NCBI RefSeq assembly: GCF_900112315.1
Contig: NZ_FOLL01000005.1
Location: 62,001-126,000, forward strand
DNA: 64,000 nucleotides
Source of the DNA: Parapedobacter composti
GTDB taxonomy: Bacteria; Bacteroidota; Bacteroidia; Sphingobacteriales; Sphingobacteriaceae
Direction: 5' to 3'
Shown piece by piece: positions 17,117 through 26,832 of the stretch. How positions within the stretch are numbered: position 1 is the stretch's first letter; each line of letters opens with the position of its first letter. The position numbers were made by a program, and so were the translations under genes. The notes under the pieces are model-generated. The model saw only the letters and a program-made list of their open reading frames with translations. It was not told the origin of the DNA and searched no databases.

Positions 17117-20100
17117 TCTTCATGTTTTGCTATCCGTTCCGTAATGAGACGCACCGTACCTAGAAGTCCTGCCGGGTATAATCTTTCCAACAGACGGTAT
17201 GGGGCATTGGTATGAGTTATGCGCTGCGGCATATCCAACCGGTGGTCGCCGATGAGGCGGTTTGCCCACGTGTTGGTGACCTTGATTTCGATGATATTAT
17301 GCCCGCGCCGGACGGCGCCGGTAATGTCGAGCCGGTAGGGGGCCGTCCATACCACGCCGCAAGCTTTTCCGTTGACAACGATCTCAGCCAGATTGGCCAC
17401 GCTATCCAGTTCCAACAGGATACGTTCATTACGGGCAACCTTGTTTAGCCGGATTGCCCGGTGGTACGAGGCTGTGCCGGAATAGTGGGCTATCCGCCGG
17501 TCGGCATGGGTGGTCCAATCTGTCAACTGTTGGAAAACAACGGGCTGCTCCGGGCCGCCGTAGGCCGGATCAAACTGCACCTGCCACGGCCCGGTAACCG
17601 GCTCGCAGTGCACCTCATCGTAACGGGCCACAGAAACGGGACGTTGATCAAAAATAACGAACACTGACTGGCCGGCGGCCAGATCGAGTGCCACCACCGC
17701 CCGTCCGCCCTGCTCATACCAACGTTTTACTGGCACCAATTTACCGTCCACGGCATCATATAGAACCGGGTATCGGCCAACCGTACGGAACGACACGTCG
17801 ATCTGACGTCCGTATTCCCGCTGGTTCGAAACAAAGTAGATGTCTGTTTCTCCGTCACGCCGATGATGCCAGGCCACGTCGACCGCCGGGGATCCCCCCG
17901 GCTCTGTAATCTGCACATCTGGCAAAATACCCAATGGTTCAAGCGTAGAAGCCGTATATGGGCCTTTGATGACTTTGCCTTCCCCTATCCGCTTGACCCA
18001 TACTGTGCCGTTTTCCGATTGTTCAGGGGTGAACGGCCCATCAAACAGCCGGCTTGCCACCGAACGGACCACCGAATCTGCCTTTGCTTTATCTGCTAAG
18101 CCCGGTGATTGCTGCGGGCGCTCACCAAGGATGACCACCGCCCCAGCTTCCACCAGCTCCAACAACGTGGTGGCGGTTTCGGGTGTCATCAATTCCGGGT
18201 GGGGCTGCATGGGATGCTTTCCGGGGAGTACCAGTACCGAATAAGCGTTGCCGCCCCCAAACCGCACTTTCCCATCGATTACCGTTGCCAACCTAAGTAG
18301 CGCATCGGGGTTAAAACAATCATAAGCATAGCCGTTGAGCGGGTCTATCCAGTCTTCGGGCTGCGCCATGTTGGCTCCAGTCGTAACCCCCGCTACCCGT
18401 TGGGTCGGGTTTCCGGCGTTCTGCAATCTGACGGCTTCGCGCCGTATGCGCTCGGCACCAAACAGGCCCGGCAGCGTATTGACAAGCCGATCCGGCAATA
18501 TAGACCGCCTGGGAAATTCTTCGCCTATAAACACGGCAACGTCCCGCACGGGATATCCCCGCTGAAGGAGCGCATGGTTACGGGTAGCGTAATCCACCCA
18601 GGCTTTACCCGGCTTCCACCAGGTCTGATCGCGCTGGAAATAGAGGCCGATGCCATCCAACGTCATGCCGGGCTTTTTTTCCATCCAGGGATTGTGGGTA
18701 TATACGTGATATACCAGGTTGTTGATTCCCATCGCGTAATTTCTATCCTGCAACAACTTAAGATTCCCCGGATGTTCGTTCCATTCCATACGGATTTGGG
18801 TGAATGCCTCGGCCTTAATGATGCGTTTGCCGTAAATATGCCCTCCTGACAATGCATCTTGTATGTCATTGGGCTTGTCGTGCGAAGGGCTGCGCAGCCA
18901 ATACTCTCCCATAGGAATATCCACCTCACGGAAATGCACCAACCCATCGGCCGCCATAACGGGCGCAGTGGCCTCGGCTGTGAAGTGTACCCCCTGCGTT
19001 TGGGTCAGCCTCCGCAGCACCCCGAAAAAATTGTCTTCCATGAGTTCCGAAATGGTTCTTCGCATATCGTACAAGAAAGCTTCGGCTGTATCGGAGCCAC
19101 CAACCGGTATCCCTGCAACGACCGGTAGGTAGGGCAGTGGATCGTAGCCCCGCCGTTTCATGAACTCTGCCCGGAAAATAGGCGACCAGTTCTGGCTGCC
19201 ACACTCCCAGGAGTCGACATGAAAAGCAGCAAGTACGCGTGCCGCAAGCGCTTCCCCAGCAACTTCTTTGGCCTCCATAAACCAGCTACGGAACTGCAAT
19301 TCCACGGCTTGGGGGTTAAACTTATCGCATTCCAGCCCCTTCCCCGCCCCAGCCGTTTCATTTTTATGGCCGGTTGACGTGTATCCCATCCGGAGGACAA
19401 CCCAGCGGCTTCCATCAGCCGGCGCCGTAAAGACCAGTTGGCCTCCCGAATCCATTTGTGCAGTCAAATCGATGATCCGGTCCGTCGGAATACCATCTGC
19501 TGGAGATACCTGCTCTGCGGTCGTCCGCGGACTTACCCGCCACGCCAAGCCAGACTTGCCCTCATACTGGTGTACCTTGGGTGCACCACTAAGCTTCAGG
19601 CGCTTTAGCCGCAGACTCGGTTTCCATTTTGCGCCATCCAAGTCCTCTGCTCCGGGCTCAGACCCATCAGGGTCGTATCGAAATCTGAAATATTTCGCGG
19701 TCGTAGCAGGGATGGCGTGCGTTACACCGGCGTCCCAATCCAGCCAACCCGAACGGGGGGGTACCAGTTGAGCTATCGGCACGAAGTGCTTTCCGTCTTG
19801 GCTGGCTTCCACCCGTAGCCGGTTGCCCTGGACGCTGTAGTTGCCAATCGTCACCTCAATGCTCCGGCACGTGAAAGGCCGCTCGAATGCGTATTGTATC
19901 CATAACGGGTCGTTGCTGCCGAAGGTGTTCGTGTTTTGCCGATCGTTTAGGAACTGGGCATCCGCTCCGGTGCTTGTCGTCACCCGGACTTCCTCACTCC
20001 ATGAATCCGTATCGTAGTCACCGCCCACGGGAAAGGCATACACGGCAATGTCCCGATAATAGTCTTCGTACGCCTCGGGTTGTACCAGCGAAAGCTGGTG

Positions 20101-20577
20101 AACACCGGCAGATACTACCGTATCGGTCCAAACCACCCGCTGCATGGAAAGCTCGGGCGTAATCCACGGGCCACCCGCCGTGGCAAACCCGTCGTTGGGT
20201 AGCAAGGCTATGTTGATCCCGATGCGGTCAGCCTCAGCAAAGATAAACGCCAGCAGATCCCACCATTCCGATGTCAGCGTTTCCGTTACCGGCTCAAACA
20301 AGGGTGGTTCCGTTTTCCCCTTAATGGTAGCAAGGTAGGCTCCCGCGATGCCGTTGGTTTTCATCGCTTCGAGGTCGGCCGTGATTGCTTCACGTGAATA
20401 ACTGGCGTACATCATATACCAAAACACCCAAGGGGACGCTGAAGCAGGCAACTGATCATCGGCGAAGACAACGCCAGCCGGCAATTCCCGTTCCTGCCCA
20501 GCTGATTCTTTATGCGGTAGAATCCAACTGATAGCGCCAATGAATGCAATTGCGTAACTCCTGAGCATCATAATCAA
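17113..20577 (-). CDS. GH106-like alpha-L-rhamnosidase family glycoside hydrolase
   Basis: The 1154-residue protein has a weak signal sequence (SYAIAFIGAISWILP). The catalytic barrel at the front (SPWVFWYMMYASYSREAITA, NGIAGAYLATIKGKTEPPLF) is interrupted near 230-330 by a galactose-binding-like sandwich (IQYAFERPFTCRSIEVTIGN). The barrel continues with HVDSWECGSQNWSPIFRAEF and TAEATAPVMAADGLVHFREV, where acidic catalytic residues are expected. The C-terminus has a GH2-type sugar-binding domain (GPWQVQFDPAYGGPEQPVVF, VWTAPYRLDITGAV). This order is that of GH106 enzymes, which remove L-rhamnose from rhamnogalacturonans. It lies 40 bases after the MaoC gene and overlaps the next gene by four bases. 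Confidence 0.8.
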   Translation of the reverse strand: MIMMLRSYAIAFIGAISWILPHKESAGQERELPAGVVFADDQLPASASPWVFWYMMYASYSREAITADLEAMKTNGIAGAYLATIKGKTEPPLFEPVTETLTSEWWDLLAFIFAEADRIGINIALLPNDGFATAGGPWITPELSMQRVVWTDTVVSAGVHQLSLVQPEAYEDYYRDIAVYAFPVGGDYDTDSWSEEVRVTTSTGADAQFLNDRQNTNTFGSNDPLWIQYAFERPFTCRSIEVTIGNYSVQGNRLRVEASQDGKHFVPIAQLVPPRSGWLDWDAGVTHAIPATTAKYFRFRYDPDGSEPGAEDLDGAKWKPSLRLKRLKLSGAPKVHQYEGKSGLAWRVSPRTTAEQVSPADGIPTDRIIDLTAQMDSGGQLVFTAPADGSRWVVLRMGYTSTGHKNETAGAGKGLECDKFNPQAVELQFRSWFMEAKEVAGEALAARVLAAFHVDSWECGSQNWSPIFRAEFMKRRGYDPLPYLPVVAGIPVGGSDTAEAFLYDMRRTISELMEDNFFGVLRRLTQTQGVHFTAEATAPVMAADGLVHFREVDIPMGEYWLRSPSHDKPNDIQDALSGGHIYGKRIIKAEAFTQIRMEWNEHPGNLKLLQDRNYAMGINNLVYHVYTHNPWMEKKPGMTLDGIGLYFQRDQTWWKPGKAWVDYATRNHALLQRGYPVRDVAVFIGEEFPRRSILPDRLVNTLPGLFGAERIRREAVRLQNAGNPTQRVAGVTTGANMAQPEDWIDPLNGYAYDCFNPDALLRLATVIDGKVRFGGGNAYSVLVLPGKHPMQPHPELMTPETATTLLELVEAGAVVILGERPQQSPGLADKAKADSVVRSVASRLFDGPFTPEQSENGTVWVKRIGEGKVIKGPYTASTLEPLGILPDVQITEPGGSPAVDVAWHHRRDGETDIYFVSNQREYGRQIDVSFRTVGRYPVLYDAVDGKLVPVKRWYEQGGRAVVALDLAAGQSVFVIFDQRPVSVARYDEVHCEPVTGPWQVQFDPAYGGPEQPVVFQQLTDWTTHADRRIAHYSGTASYHRAIRLNKVARNERILLELDSVANLAEIVVNGKACGVVWTAPYRLDITGAVRRGHNIIEIKVTNTWANRLIGDHRLDMPQRITHTNAPYRLLERLYPAGLLGTVRLITERIAKHEE

Positions 20578-20617
20578 AAATCCTTAAGTTTTTGGTCAGA
20601 AATTTTCATGACAACGG

Positions 20618-21079
20618 TTAACTGGAGGCAGCAGCCGGCTGCTTACGCTTAGCCAGCAGAATATGGTCGGCCACCAACACCACATCCCCGTGTTGATTAA
20701 TAATTTCCACGTGTTCAATCACGGTGCCGTACAAAGGATTCTTGGCATCGCGCTTTTCGGTAACGGTCACCTCAGCATGGATCGTATCGCCAATGAATAC
20801 CGGCTTTACAAACCGTAACCGGTCATATCCTTTCGAGAACGCTTCCGGGTTGACCACCGATGCGGTAAGGCCGATACCCATGCTGAATACCATCGTGCCG
20901 TGGGCAATCCGCTGGCCGAAAGGTTGTTCCTTGCACCATTCCGCGTCAAGGTGATGCGGAAAGAAATCGCCGGTGTGGCCGGCGTGCACAACAATGTCCG
21001 CCTCGGTAATGGTGCGTCCAAAGGTCTTGCGCTTAGCCTGTAATCGATAGTCTTCAAAGAAAATGGATTCAAAATGCAT
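20618..21079 (-). CDS. MaoC-like (R)-enoyl-CoA hydratase/dehydratase
   Basis: The 153-residue protein is a single hot-dog domain of the MaoC family, cytoplasmic, with no signal peptide. The catalytic pair of R-specific hydratases is present in [16 protein letters not shown]: Asp38 and His43 keep the D-x4-H spacing. The asparagine normally found two residues after the Asp (D-x-N-P) is Phe40, as in a subgroup acting on branched or dicarboxylic acyl-CoA substrates. The rest ([35 protein letters not shown]) fits the family. It would add or remove water across a double bond of an acyl-CoA. It lies 10 bases behind an oxidoreductase gene and in one operon with two CoA-transferases, which would make its CoA substrate. 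It differs from fatty acid and polyester hydratases in context. Confidence 0.9.
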   Translation of the reverse strand: MHFESIFFEDYRLQAKRKTFGRTITEADIVVHAGHTGDFFPHHLDAEWCKEQPFGQRIAHGTMVFSMGIGLTASVVNPEAFSKGYDRLRFVKPVFIGDTIHAEVTVTEKRDAKNPLYGTVIEHVEIINQHGDVVLVADHILLAKRKQPAAASS

Positions 21080-21089
21080 TACGTTTGAT

Positions 21090-22163
21090 TTATCTTAGGT
21101 ACTGAATAGTTGTTCCTCCCGAATCACTGCTGTTATAGGCCGCTTCCACCACTGCCATGGTATGAATGACGTCTTCTACGGCGGCAGGCAATTCATCCGT
21201 TTCACCGTTTTTGTAACGCATCAGGCTGCCCATGCTACCGATGAAAGCGTCGGGGAACCAAGATCCGGCAATGGGCACCTCCTCCCACCGGGGCGTTTCT
21301 TCGCCTTTCAGCACGCAATACTCGAACTGGTCCGGCACACCGTTCGGATAATCCATCAATAACCCCATTTTGGCCTTAATCGCACCCCGAGTGCCTTCCC
21401 ACTTGATGTGACTCTCCTGATGGTGCAGACCAAAGTCATGGTCGTGGTTAGTATTGACCACCGCACGTAACGCATCACCATAATCCAGTAATAGCGTGGT
21501 ACGGCTCGATGATAGCTGCTTTGCCGGATGCCTCAGCGTTTTGGCATAGACAGCTCGCGGATTACCCAGGAAAGAACGGATAAGATCGATATAATGAATA
21601 CTATGGTACTGGATTTCCAGCCGGGGGTGAACCATCACATGGGGGAAAAGGTGCCATGGGGTCTGTACCGTCACCTTCACTTCTATGTCATACAATTCGC
21701 CAATATAGCCTTCATTTATCAACCAGCGCGCTGTGTTAACAAAGGGAGCCTGCCGCAACTGGCAATTGACGGCGGCTACCAGTCCTTTCTTCCGGCAAGT
21801 ATCCAATATCGTCCGGCTTTGCCGGTAATCGTCGCCCATGGGCTTCTGAATCAACACGGCTGCTCCATCGGGCAGCGCCTCCAGCGTCTGTACGAACTGG
21901 TCAGGCATGATGGTGATGTCAAATACCGCCGATGGAGGTGCCGAAGCTACGGCTTCAGTAAGCGTGCCAAACACTCGGGGTATACCGAATTCGGCCGCCA
22001 ATGCTTCCGCTTTGGCTCTCGTCCTGTTGACGATGCCATACACTTCGAACCCTGCTTTCCTGTAGGCCGGCAGGTGCGCATCTTTCACTATTCCGCCCGC
22101 ACCGATGATGACGATAGGCAGCTTGGTTTTGGGTAGTACCGACTCATAAGGAATATGTATCAT
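21090..22163 (-). CDS. Gfo/Idh/MocA-family NAD(P)-dependent oxidoreductase
   Basis: The 357-residue cytoplasmic protein starts at the second of two in-frame ATGs ([20 protein letters not shown]). The Rossmann motif is [21 protein letters not shown] (18-38). The conserved lysine-proline motif is in [12 protein letters not shown] (about 120), and the catalytic-region histidines are in [16 protein letters not shown] (about 205). The C-terminal half is the usual open-faced beta sheet. Such enzymes oxidise or reduce hydroxyl groups of sugars, inositols or sugar acids, sometimes as a step in redox-neutral glycosidic cleavage. Its start overlaps the end of the solute-binding-like gene by 20 bases. 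Its place between the CoA-transferases and the MaoC hydratase suggests that it acts in the same pathway, but the substrate is unknown. Confidence 0.9.
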   Translation of the reverse strand: MIHIPYESVLPKTKLPIVIIGAGGIVKDAHLPAYRKAGFEVYGIVNRTRAKAEALAAEFGIPRVFGTLTEAVASAPPSAVFDITIMPDQFVQTLEALPDGAAVLIQKPMGDDYRQSRTILDTCRKKGLVAAVNCQLRQAPFVNTARWLINEGYIGELYDIEVKVTVQTPWHLFPHVMVHPRLEIQYHSIHYIDLIRSFLGNPRAVYAKTLRHPAKQLSSSRTTLLLDYGDALRAVVNTNHDHDFGLHHQESHIKWEGTRGAIKAKMGLLMDYPNGVPDQFEYCVLKGEETPRWEEVPIAGSWFPDAFIGSMGSLMRYKNGETDELPAAVEDVIHTMAVVEAAYNSSDSGGTTIQYLR

Positions 22164-23385
22164 AGCAAAGATTAATGGTATGCTGGGCATCGGCCAGCAG
22201 ACGCCCGCTGGGGATATCTGTCTGGATCGCTGCCGCGACTGTTTTATCGATAATATGCGCTATCGCCGGCCAGGTGGCGAGGCGTGGCAACGTTCTGGCC
22301 TGTTGATGGAGCAAGGGGAGTTTCCCGAAAAACGGTATGTGTCGGTTAACGTCTGCATCCTTCCAGGTCGATAGCCGGCATCCGATGCCACCTTCCAGCG
22401 TTAACAGCTTATCATTTTCCGGACTTACGGCATGCCTGATGAATTCGTAGGCGTGCTGTTTCTGCACGCTCCCCTGTGCAATACCATACAGCCAATATAC
22501 ATTCAATGAGAGCGGTGAAAGCCCCTTGTGCACGGGTATGGGAGCCACATCCACGTTCCCGCGAACGGAGGAGCGGGTGTCCACTTGGGCCCAGGCAGCA
22601 AAGCCGAACCAGTTGATCATCATGGCTACCTCTCCGCGGGCGAAGGTCTGCCCGGCACCAATAGACTCCAATGAGTGCGACTGCGGATGCAGACAGACAC
22701 GGGTCCGGAACAGATCGCGGTAAAAATCGAGGGCTTCTTCAGCTACCGGCTGATTAATCAGCACCCGGTGGGAATCATCAACCAAACGGCCTCCCCTTGA
22801 CCATAACTGGACGCAAAAGTCGAACACCGCGTTATGGCCATCAGGGTATCCGGCAAATACCGTTCCGTACAAACCTTCTTCCGGTCGTGTGAAAAAATCG
22901 GCCACCCGCAAAAAGTCATCCCAGGTAACCGGAATTTCCAGCGTGCTGCCATACCGGCGGACGAACGCTTCGCGATAAACGGGATGTTCAAAAAGATCCT
23001 TGCGGAAAATCAAGCATTCAGGCCCGTCGTGAAAAGGCAACCCCACGATTTTACCATCGAAGTTCTGCAAACCGGACAGACTTTCGCACCAGGCGGTGCC
23101 ATATGCTTCGGGCGGCCGACTTTCCAAGTAGAGGTTTAGTGCAGCCAATCCGCCCCGCGCATAAGCTTGAGCAATCCAGTCGGTATTGATATGAACAATA
23201 TCCCACGAACCGTCCATCAGTCCATCCCGTGTAAACAAGTGAAAATACAGTTCCTCCAAATCCATCGGTACAAATTCCATTTCCAAGCCCGTGCCGCTGG
23301 TCTCCCGATAGGTCTGCCATATTTTTTTCAGTGCCTGTTCAAACGGATCAAACTTACGTACCGCGAAACGCAATTTCTCAGCCAT
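22144..23385 (-). CDS. Solute-binding-protein-fold protein without signal peptide (SBP-B)
   Basis: The 413-residue protein has the sequence of an ABC-type family 1 solute-binding protein: an opening strand [20 protein letters not shown], the segment [20 protein letters not shown], the hinge-region [13 protein letters not shown] stretch ([15 protein letters not shown]), [17 protein letters not shown], and [20 protein letters not shown]. It starts directly with the mature fold. No hydrophobic export signal or lipobox cysteine precedes it, even in the 11 extra codons upstream ([11 protein letters not shown]). It is therefore predicted to be cytoplasmic. No permease or ATPase gene is in the window. 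Its ATG overlaps the CoA-transferase stop by eight bases (ATGGCTGA). The likely job is binding a metabolite or acting as an enzyme in the CoA pathway; this is inference. Confidence 0.82.
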   Translation of the reverse strand: MAEKLRFAVRKFDPFEQALKKIWQTYRETSGTGLEMEFVPMDLEELYFHLFTRDGLMDGSWDIVHINTDWIAQAYARGGLAALNLYLESRPPEAYGTAWCESLSGLQNFDGKIVGLPFHDGPECLIFRKDLFEHPVYREAFVRRYGSTLEIPVTWDDFLRVADFFTRPEEGLYGTVFAGYPDGHNAVFDFCVQLWSRGGRLVDDSHRVLINQPVAEEALDFYRDLFRTRVCLHPQSHSLESIGAGQTFARGEVAMMINWFGFAAWAQVDTRSSVRGNVDVAPIPVHKGLSPLSLNVYWLYGIAQGSVQKQHAYEFIRHAVSPENDKLLTLEGGIGCRLSTWKDADVNRHIPFFGKLPLLHQQARTLPRLATWPAIAHIIDKTVAAAIQTDIPSGRLLADAQHTINLCYDTYSL

Positions 23386-24520
23386 ACAGTTCCTCCATAA
23401 TTCTTTGGTTATGCTCACCTAAGGCCGGAGCACCCCTGACTGCCTTCAGCACCTCACCATCAATGCGTATCGGGCAGCGCGTGGTCGGATAGGTAAAGCC
23501 ATCGCCCATGGCCACTTGTTGGAACATGTCGAGTGCCTTAAATCCGTCGTGCGCCAGCAACCGGTGCCAGTCCAGTACATCCGCGCACCAGATATCCGCT
23601 GTTTCTAAGATGGAAAGCCAATGCCGGGTCGGCCTACCCCGTAAATGCCCGGCCAGTATGACCTTGATTTCATCACGTTTCTCGAAAGCCTCCGCTGGCT
23701 CCCGATAGTCCGCCAACGCCGGGCATTCCAACAGACGCGCCAACTGGGGGATAGAAGCCATGGCTAATGCCAAGTAACCGTCTTCCGTACGGTATATACC
23801 GTACGGTGCCCCAAGATAGGCATGGGCACTATTGCTGGCGGTACGCAGGGGTTCGCATCCACCGTCTTTATAGTATGTTGTGATGGTCTCAAACTGAATG
23901 TCAATGGCCGTTTCCAGCATGCTCACCTGCACGTGGGCGCCTGCATGCGTTCTGCTGCGCCGATACAGACAGGCCAGCAGCCCGTAGCAGAGGTTTGCCC
24001 CCGCAAACATATCCACAATGGAAAGCCCCATCGGTACAGGCCCCGCGTCCGCATTCCCGCTCAGCCACATGAGCCCGCTCATAGCCTGAAGCAGCAGATC
24101 CTGTCCAGGTTTGTCTTTCCACGGTCCGGAAGTGCCATAGCCGGATATTTCCCCATACAGCACCCGAGGATTAAGCTGCCGTACTCGTTCATAGCTATAT
24201 CCCAGCCGTTCCATCACCCCCGGCCTAAAATTATGGATGACAACGTCTGCCCGTTCAATTAACTTCGTGATAACCTTCCGGTCTGCCTCATTTTTGATAT
24301 CCAACGCAACGCTTTCTTTATTCCGGTTAATTGCATGGAATACGGTAGACATGCCGTTCAGCAGGGTATCCGAGGCATAGAGGTGGCGGCAAATGTCGCC
24401 ACTGCCGGGCCGTTCCACTTTAATGACCCTTGCACCAAGGTCAGCCAGTCGGAGGCTGGCCAGCGGTCCCGACAGGAATTGGCTGAAATCTACCACAAGG
24501 TATCCGGATAATGGCAACAT
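23378..24520 (-). CDS. Family III (CaiB/BaiF) CoA-transferase, second copy
   Basis: The 380-residue cytoplasmic protein starts [20 protein letters not shown], the usual family opening. It carries [18 protein letters not shown] (CoA-binding strand), [34 protein letters not shown], and [16 protein letters not shown]. By alignment with formyl-CoA transferase the catalytic aspartate is Asp170 in [13 protein letters not shown]. These enzymes move CoA between carboxylic acids and usually work as interlinked homodimers. It is about half identical in its first 250 residues to the neighbouring copy, so the pair arose by duplication and may form two enzymes or one heteromer. One base separates it from the first copy, and it overlaps SBP-B by eight. 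Confidence 0.94.
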   Translation of the reverse strand: MLPLSGYLVVDFSQFLSGPLASLRLADLGARVIKVERPGSGDICRHLYASDTLLNGMSTVFHAINRNKESVALDIKNEADRKVITKLIERADVVIHNFRPGVMERLGYSYERVRQLNPRVLYGEISGYGTSGPWKDKPGQDLLLQAMSGLMWLSGNADAGPVPMGLSIVDMFAGANLCYGLLACLYRRSRTHAGAHVQVSMLETAIDIQFETITTYYKDGGCEPLRTASNSAHAYLGAPYGIYRTEDGYLALAMASIPQLARLLECPALADYREPAEAFEKRDEIKVILAGHLRGRPTRHWLSILETADIWCADVLDWHRLLAHDGFKALDMFQQVAMGDGFTYPTTRCPIRIDGEVLKAVRGAPALGEHNQRIMEELYG

Positions 24521-24521
24521 A

Positions 24522-25676
24522 TTACGAAGTTAAGTGATAATCTCGATTAATCCGTGCATTGTCTGCCCCTACGCCGGGCGCAGCTTTGTTGGCACGCAGG
24601 CATTTACCGTCTATCTGTAAGGGACTTCTCGTAGTCGTTAATCGGCTGCCATTAGACAACGCCACTTCCTGTAGCATGTCGGCATGCCGAAAACCGTCTG
24701 ATCCAGTAAACGCGCCATAGTCGTTGACCACTGCGCACCATACACCGGCCCCGGTCAAGAGGGCCTCCCAAGCGTTGGCCGGCTGCCTTTTCATGCGTTC
24801 GCCGATTTGCTTTAGCAGCTCGTCCCGCCTGGAAAACCAAGTTGCCCTGTCTTGATAACAGCCGGGGGCCAGCCCGACGAGACCGGCAATCTGTGTCAGG
24901 TCGCCCATTGCCAAGGCAATGTATCCCTTCGCAGTGGCATAAACCCCATAGGGTGCACTAAGATAGGCATGCCCCGATCCGCAAACGCCGCTGCGATCCG
25001 GCAGTTTACCGCCGTCGTTGAGATGGGTGGTGAGCACTTCAAACTGCATATCCAGGGCAGACTCCATCAAGCTCACCTCCACCAATACACTTTGCTGGGT
25101 TCGCGAACGCTTGAGCAGGCCTGCCAGAATACCCTGCGTAAGGTGCGTAGCGCAGTACATATCCACCACGGCGAGCCCAAACGGCACGGGGCCATCAGCG
25201 CGGCTGCCCGTCAGCCAGGTCAGGCCGGACAACGACTGTACCAGTAAATCCTGGCCGGGTTTTCCGGCCCACGGCCCAGACGTGCCATATCCCGATACAA
25301 CGGCGTAAACGATGCTGCCGTTAAGCTGGCTTGCACTGGTGTAATCCAATCCAAACTTTTCCATGATGCCCGGCCGGAAATTATGGATGATTACATCGGC
25401 CCGCTTTATCAGCGCCTTCACACGCGCCAGATCGCCCTCATTTTTAAGATCTGCTGCATACGACTCCTTGTTACGGTTGATGGTGTGGAATACAAGGCTG
25501 CCGTTATCGTCCACGAACAGGTTTTTGATGGCAATCTGCCTACCGGCTTCGCCTGAGACAGGTCGCTCAATTTTGATGACGCGCGCACCCAGATCGGCCA
25601 GCCGCAGACCAGTTGTCGGACCTGCCATGAACTGCGCAAACTCCAATACCAATAATCCATCCAGGGGTCTATCCAT
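24522..25676 (-). CDS. Family III (CaiB/BaiF) CoA-transferase, first copy
   Basis: The 384-residue protein starts [20 protein letters not shown] and has the family motifs [52 protein letters not shown] and [16 protein letters not shown]. The catalytic aspartate should be Asp172 in [14 protein letters not shown]. It would transfer CoA from a donor acyl-CoA to an organic acid in the cytoplasm. Its ATG overlaps the end of SBP-A by eight bases (ATGGATAG), so translation of the two is coupled. The acid acted on is unknown; the neighbouring MaoC hydratase suggests that the product is an unsaturated or hydroxylated acyl-CoA. Confidence 0.94.
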   Translation of the reverse strand: MDRPLDGLLVLEFAQFMAGPTTGLRLADLGARVIKIERPVSGEAGRQIAIKNLFVDDNGSLVFHTINRNKESYAADLKNEGDLARVKALIKRADVIIHNFRPGIMEKFGLDYTSASQLNGSIVYAVVSGYGTSGPWAGKPGQDLLVQSLSGLTWLTGSRADGPVPFGLAVVDMYCATHLTQGILAGLLKRSRTQQSVLVEVSLMESALDMQFEVLTTHLNDGGKLPDRSGVCGSGHAYLSAPYGVYATAKGYIALAMGDLTQIAGLVGLAPGCYQDRATWFSRRDELLKQIGERMKRQPANAWEALLTGAGVWCAVVNDYGAFTGSDGFRHADMLQEVALSNGSRLTTTRSPLQIDGKCLRANKAAPGVGADNARINRDYHLTS

Positions 25677-26832
25677 GAGCTTCTTGTAGTAACGACTGGT
25701 GATACAACTGATTTAATGATTCAAGTACCTTCCGTTCATTTCCCCCGTGCTGCAGGTAGTTGACAATCAAATCACCCGCGTGATCCTGAAAGTATAAATG
25801 GCCTGCATACCTCGGGCGCAGGTAAGCGCGCTCCAGAGCGGGCAAGGTATTGTTGAAATAGTTTGATGTACGACCATTGGTATAGTCGCTCGTCCAAGCA
25901 CACCGGTGGCCGGGCTGTCCGCCTGCATCGGCATACAAGGTCTCCTGTATGCCAGGAGATGCTACGAAACGCGCATAGTCCACGGCGACTTCCGGATATG
26001 CACACCGCGCGGAAATAGCGAGGCCCGCACCACCCAATGTACTGATTAGCGGTCCGTGAGATGCCAGGTCTACCAAATCATGAAACAACAACAGGTGCCG
26101 CCCGTAACCGTTCCGGGAATAATTAGAATAACCATAGGCAAACGGGCAGTAAGCAATCGTATCGGAGTTCGCCATGGTTTCGTATACACCGATAGGGTTC
26201 TTACTGAAAAAAGCGAGGTCAACCCTATCTACCAGCGATTTAAAAATTTTTAACGCAATTATTCCGCAGGATTCAGCAACGACCTCACTGTTGGTTTGAC
26301 AGGCTGGCTTGCCCAGTGTGCTGCAGAACATGTAAAAGCTCATCAAGGCGTCTATCGGCAAAAGAGAAAGTCCTACAAGTCCCCGGTCGGCCAGTGCCAG
26401 CACATCATCGAACGTTTGGGGGAGCGCCAGGCCCCGCGCTTTCAGCAAATCGGGGCGGCTTGCCGCCACGGGCGTAGCCGCATCAATGGGTAGTGCCCAC
26501 TGGTACCCGTCAAATGTGTAACTCATAAATGACTTACCCACGCTGTTTTCGGCCTGATCCCGCAGAAATGCGTCCGGAAGAAGGCCATCCAGTGGCAACA
26601 GCGCACCTGTTGCCGCCGCATACCCCGTCCAGGGATGATCAATCACCAATAAATCGTAACAAGCTGCCAGCTCCTTTACAGGCCGGTCTGCAAACGCTTG
26701 CAACGAGCGTTTCTCCCAAACCACCTCCACGTTCGGATGCAGCTCAGTATAACGCTGTGCCGTCGCAACCATGGGAACATACCCTCGGCTATGATCCCAC
26801 GTAATCCCCTTCAAACGGATCGTTTCTGTCAT
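25669..26832 (-). CDS. Solute-binding-protein-fold protein without signal peptide (SBP-A)
   Basis: The 387-residue protein is a full family 1 solute-binding protein by sequence: LKGITWDHSRGYVPMVATAQ, YTELHPNVEVVWEKRSLQAF, YDLLVIDHPWTGYAAATGAL, FDGYQWALPIDAATPVAASR, and a C-terminal STLGGAGLAISARCAYPEVA segment. It begins MTETIRLKGITW, so the mature fold starts at once. An in-frame TAG at 26836-26838, two codons before the ATG, rules out a longer N-terminus with a signal peptide. It must be cytoplasmic unless exported by an unknown route. It is the first gene of the CoA-transferase block, 112 bases behind a GH78 gene. No ABC permease or ATPase is present. A metabolite-binding, regulatory or enzymatic role with the CoA-transferases is proposed. 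Confidence 0.82.
   Translation of the reverse strand: MTETIRLKGITWDHSRGYVPMVATAQRYTELHPNVEVVWEKRSLQAFADRPVKELAACYDLLVIDHPWTGYAAATGALLPLDGLLPDAFLRDQAENSVGKSFMSYTFDGYQWALPIDAATPVAASRPDLLKARGLALPQTFDDVLALADRGLVGLSLLPIDALMSFYMFCSTLGKPACQTNSEVVAESCGIIALKIFKSLVDRVDLAFFSKNPIGVYETMANSDTIAYCPFAYGYSNYSRNGYGRHLLLFHDLVDLASHGPLISTLGGAGLAISARCAYPEVAVDYARFVASPGIQETLYADAGGQPGHRCAWTSDYTNGRTSNYFNNTLPALERAYLRPRYAGHLYFQDHAGDLIVNYLQHGGNERKVLESLNQLYHQSLLQEAHG

Noticed and set aside
20618..26832. The two solute-binding-like genes as part of an ordinary ABC sugar importer
   Set aside because: No permease or ATPase gene is in the window, and neither protein has a signal peptide; Bacteroidota of this type import glycans through SusCD and symporters.
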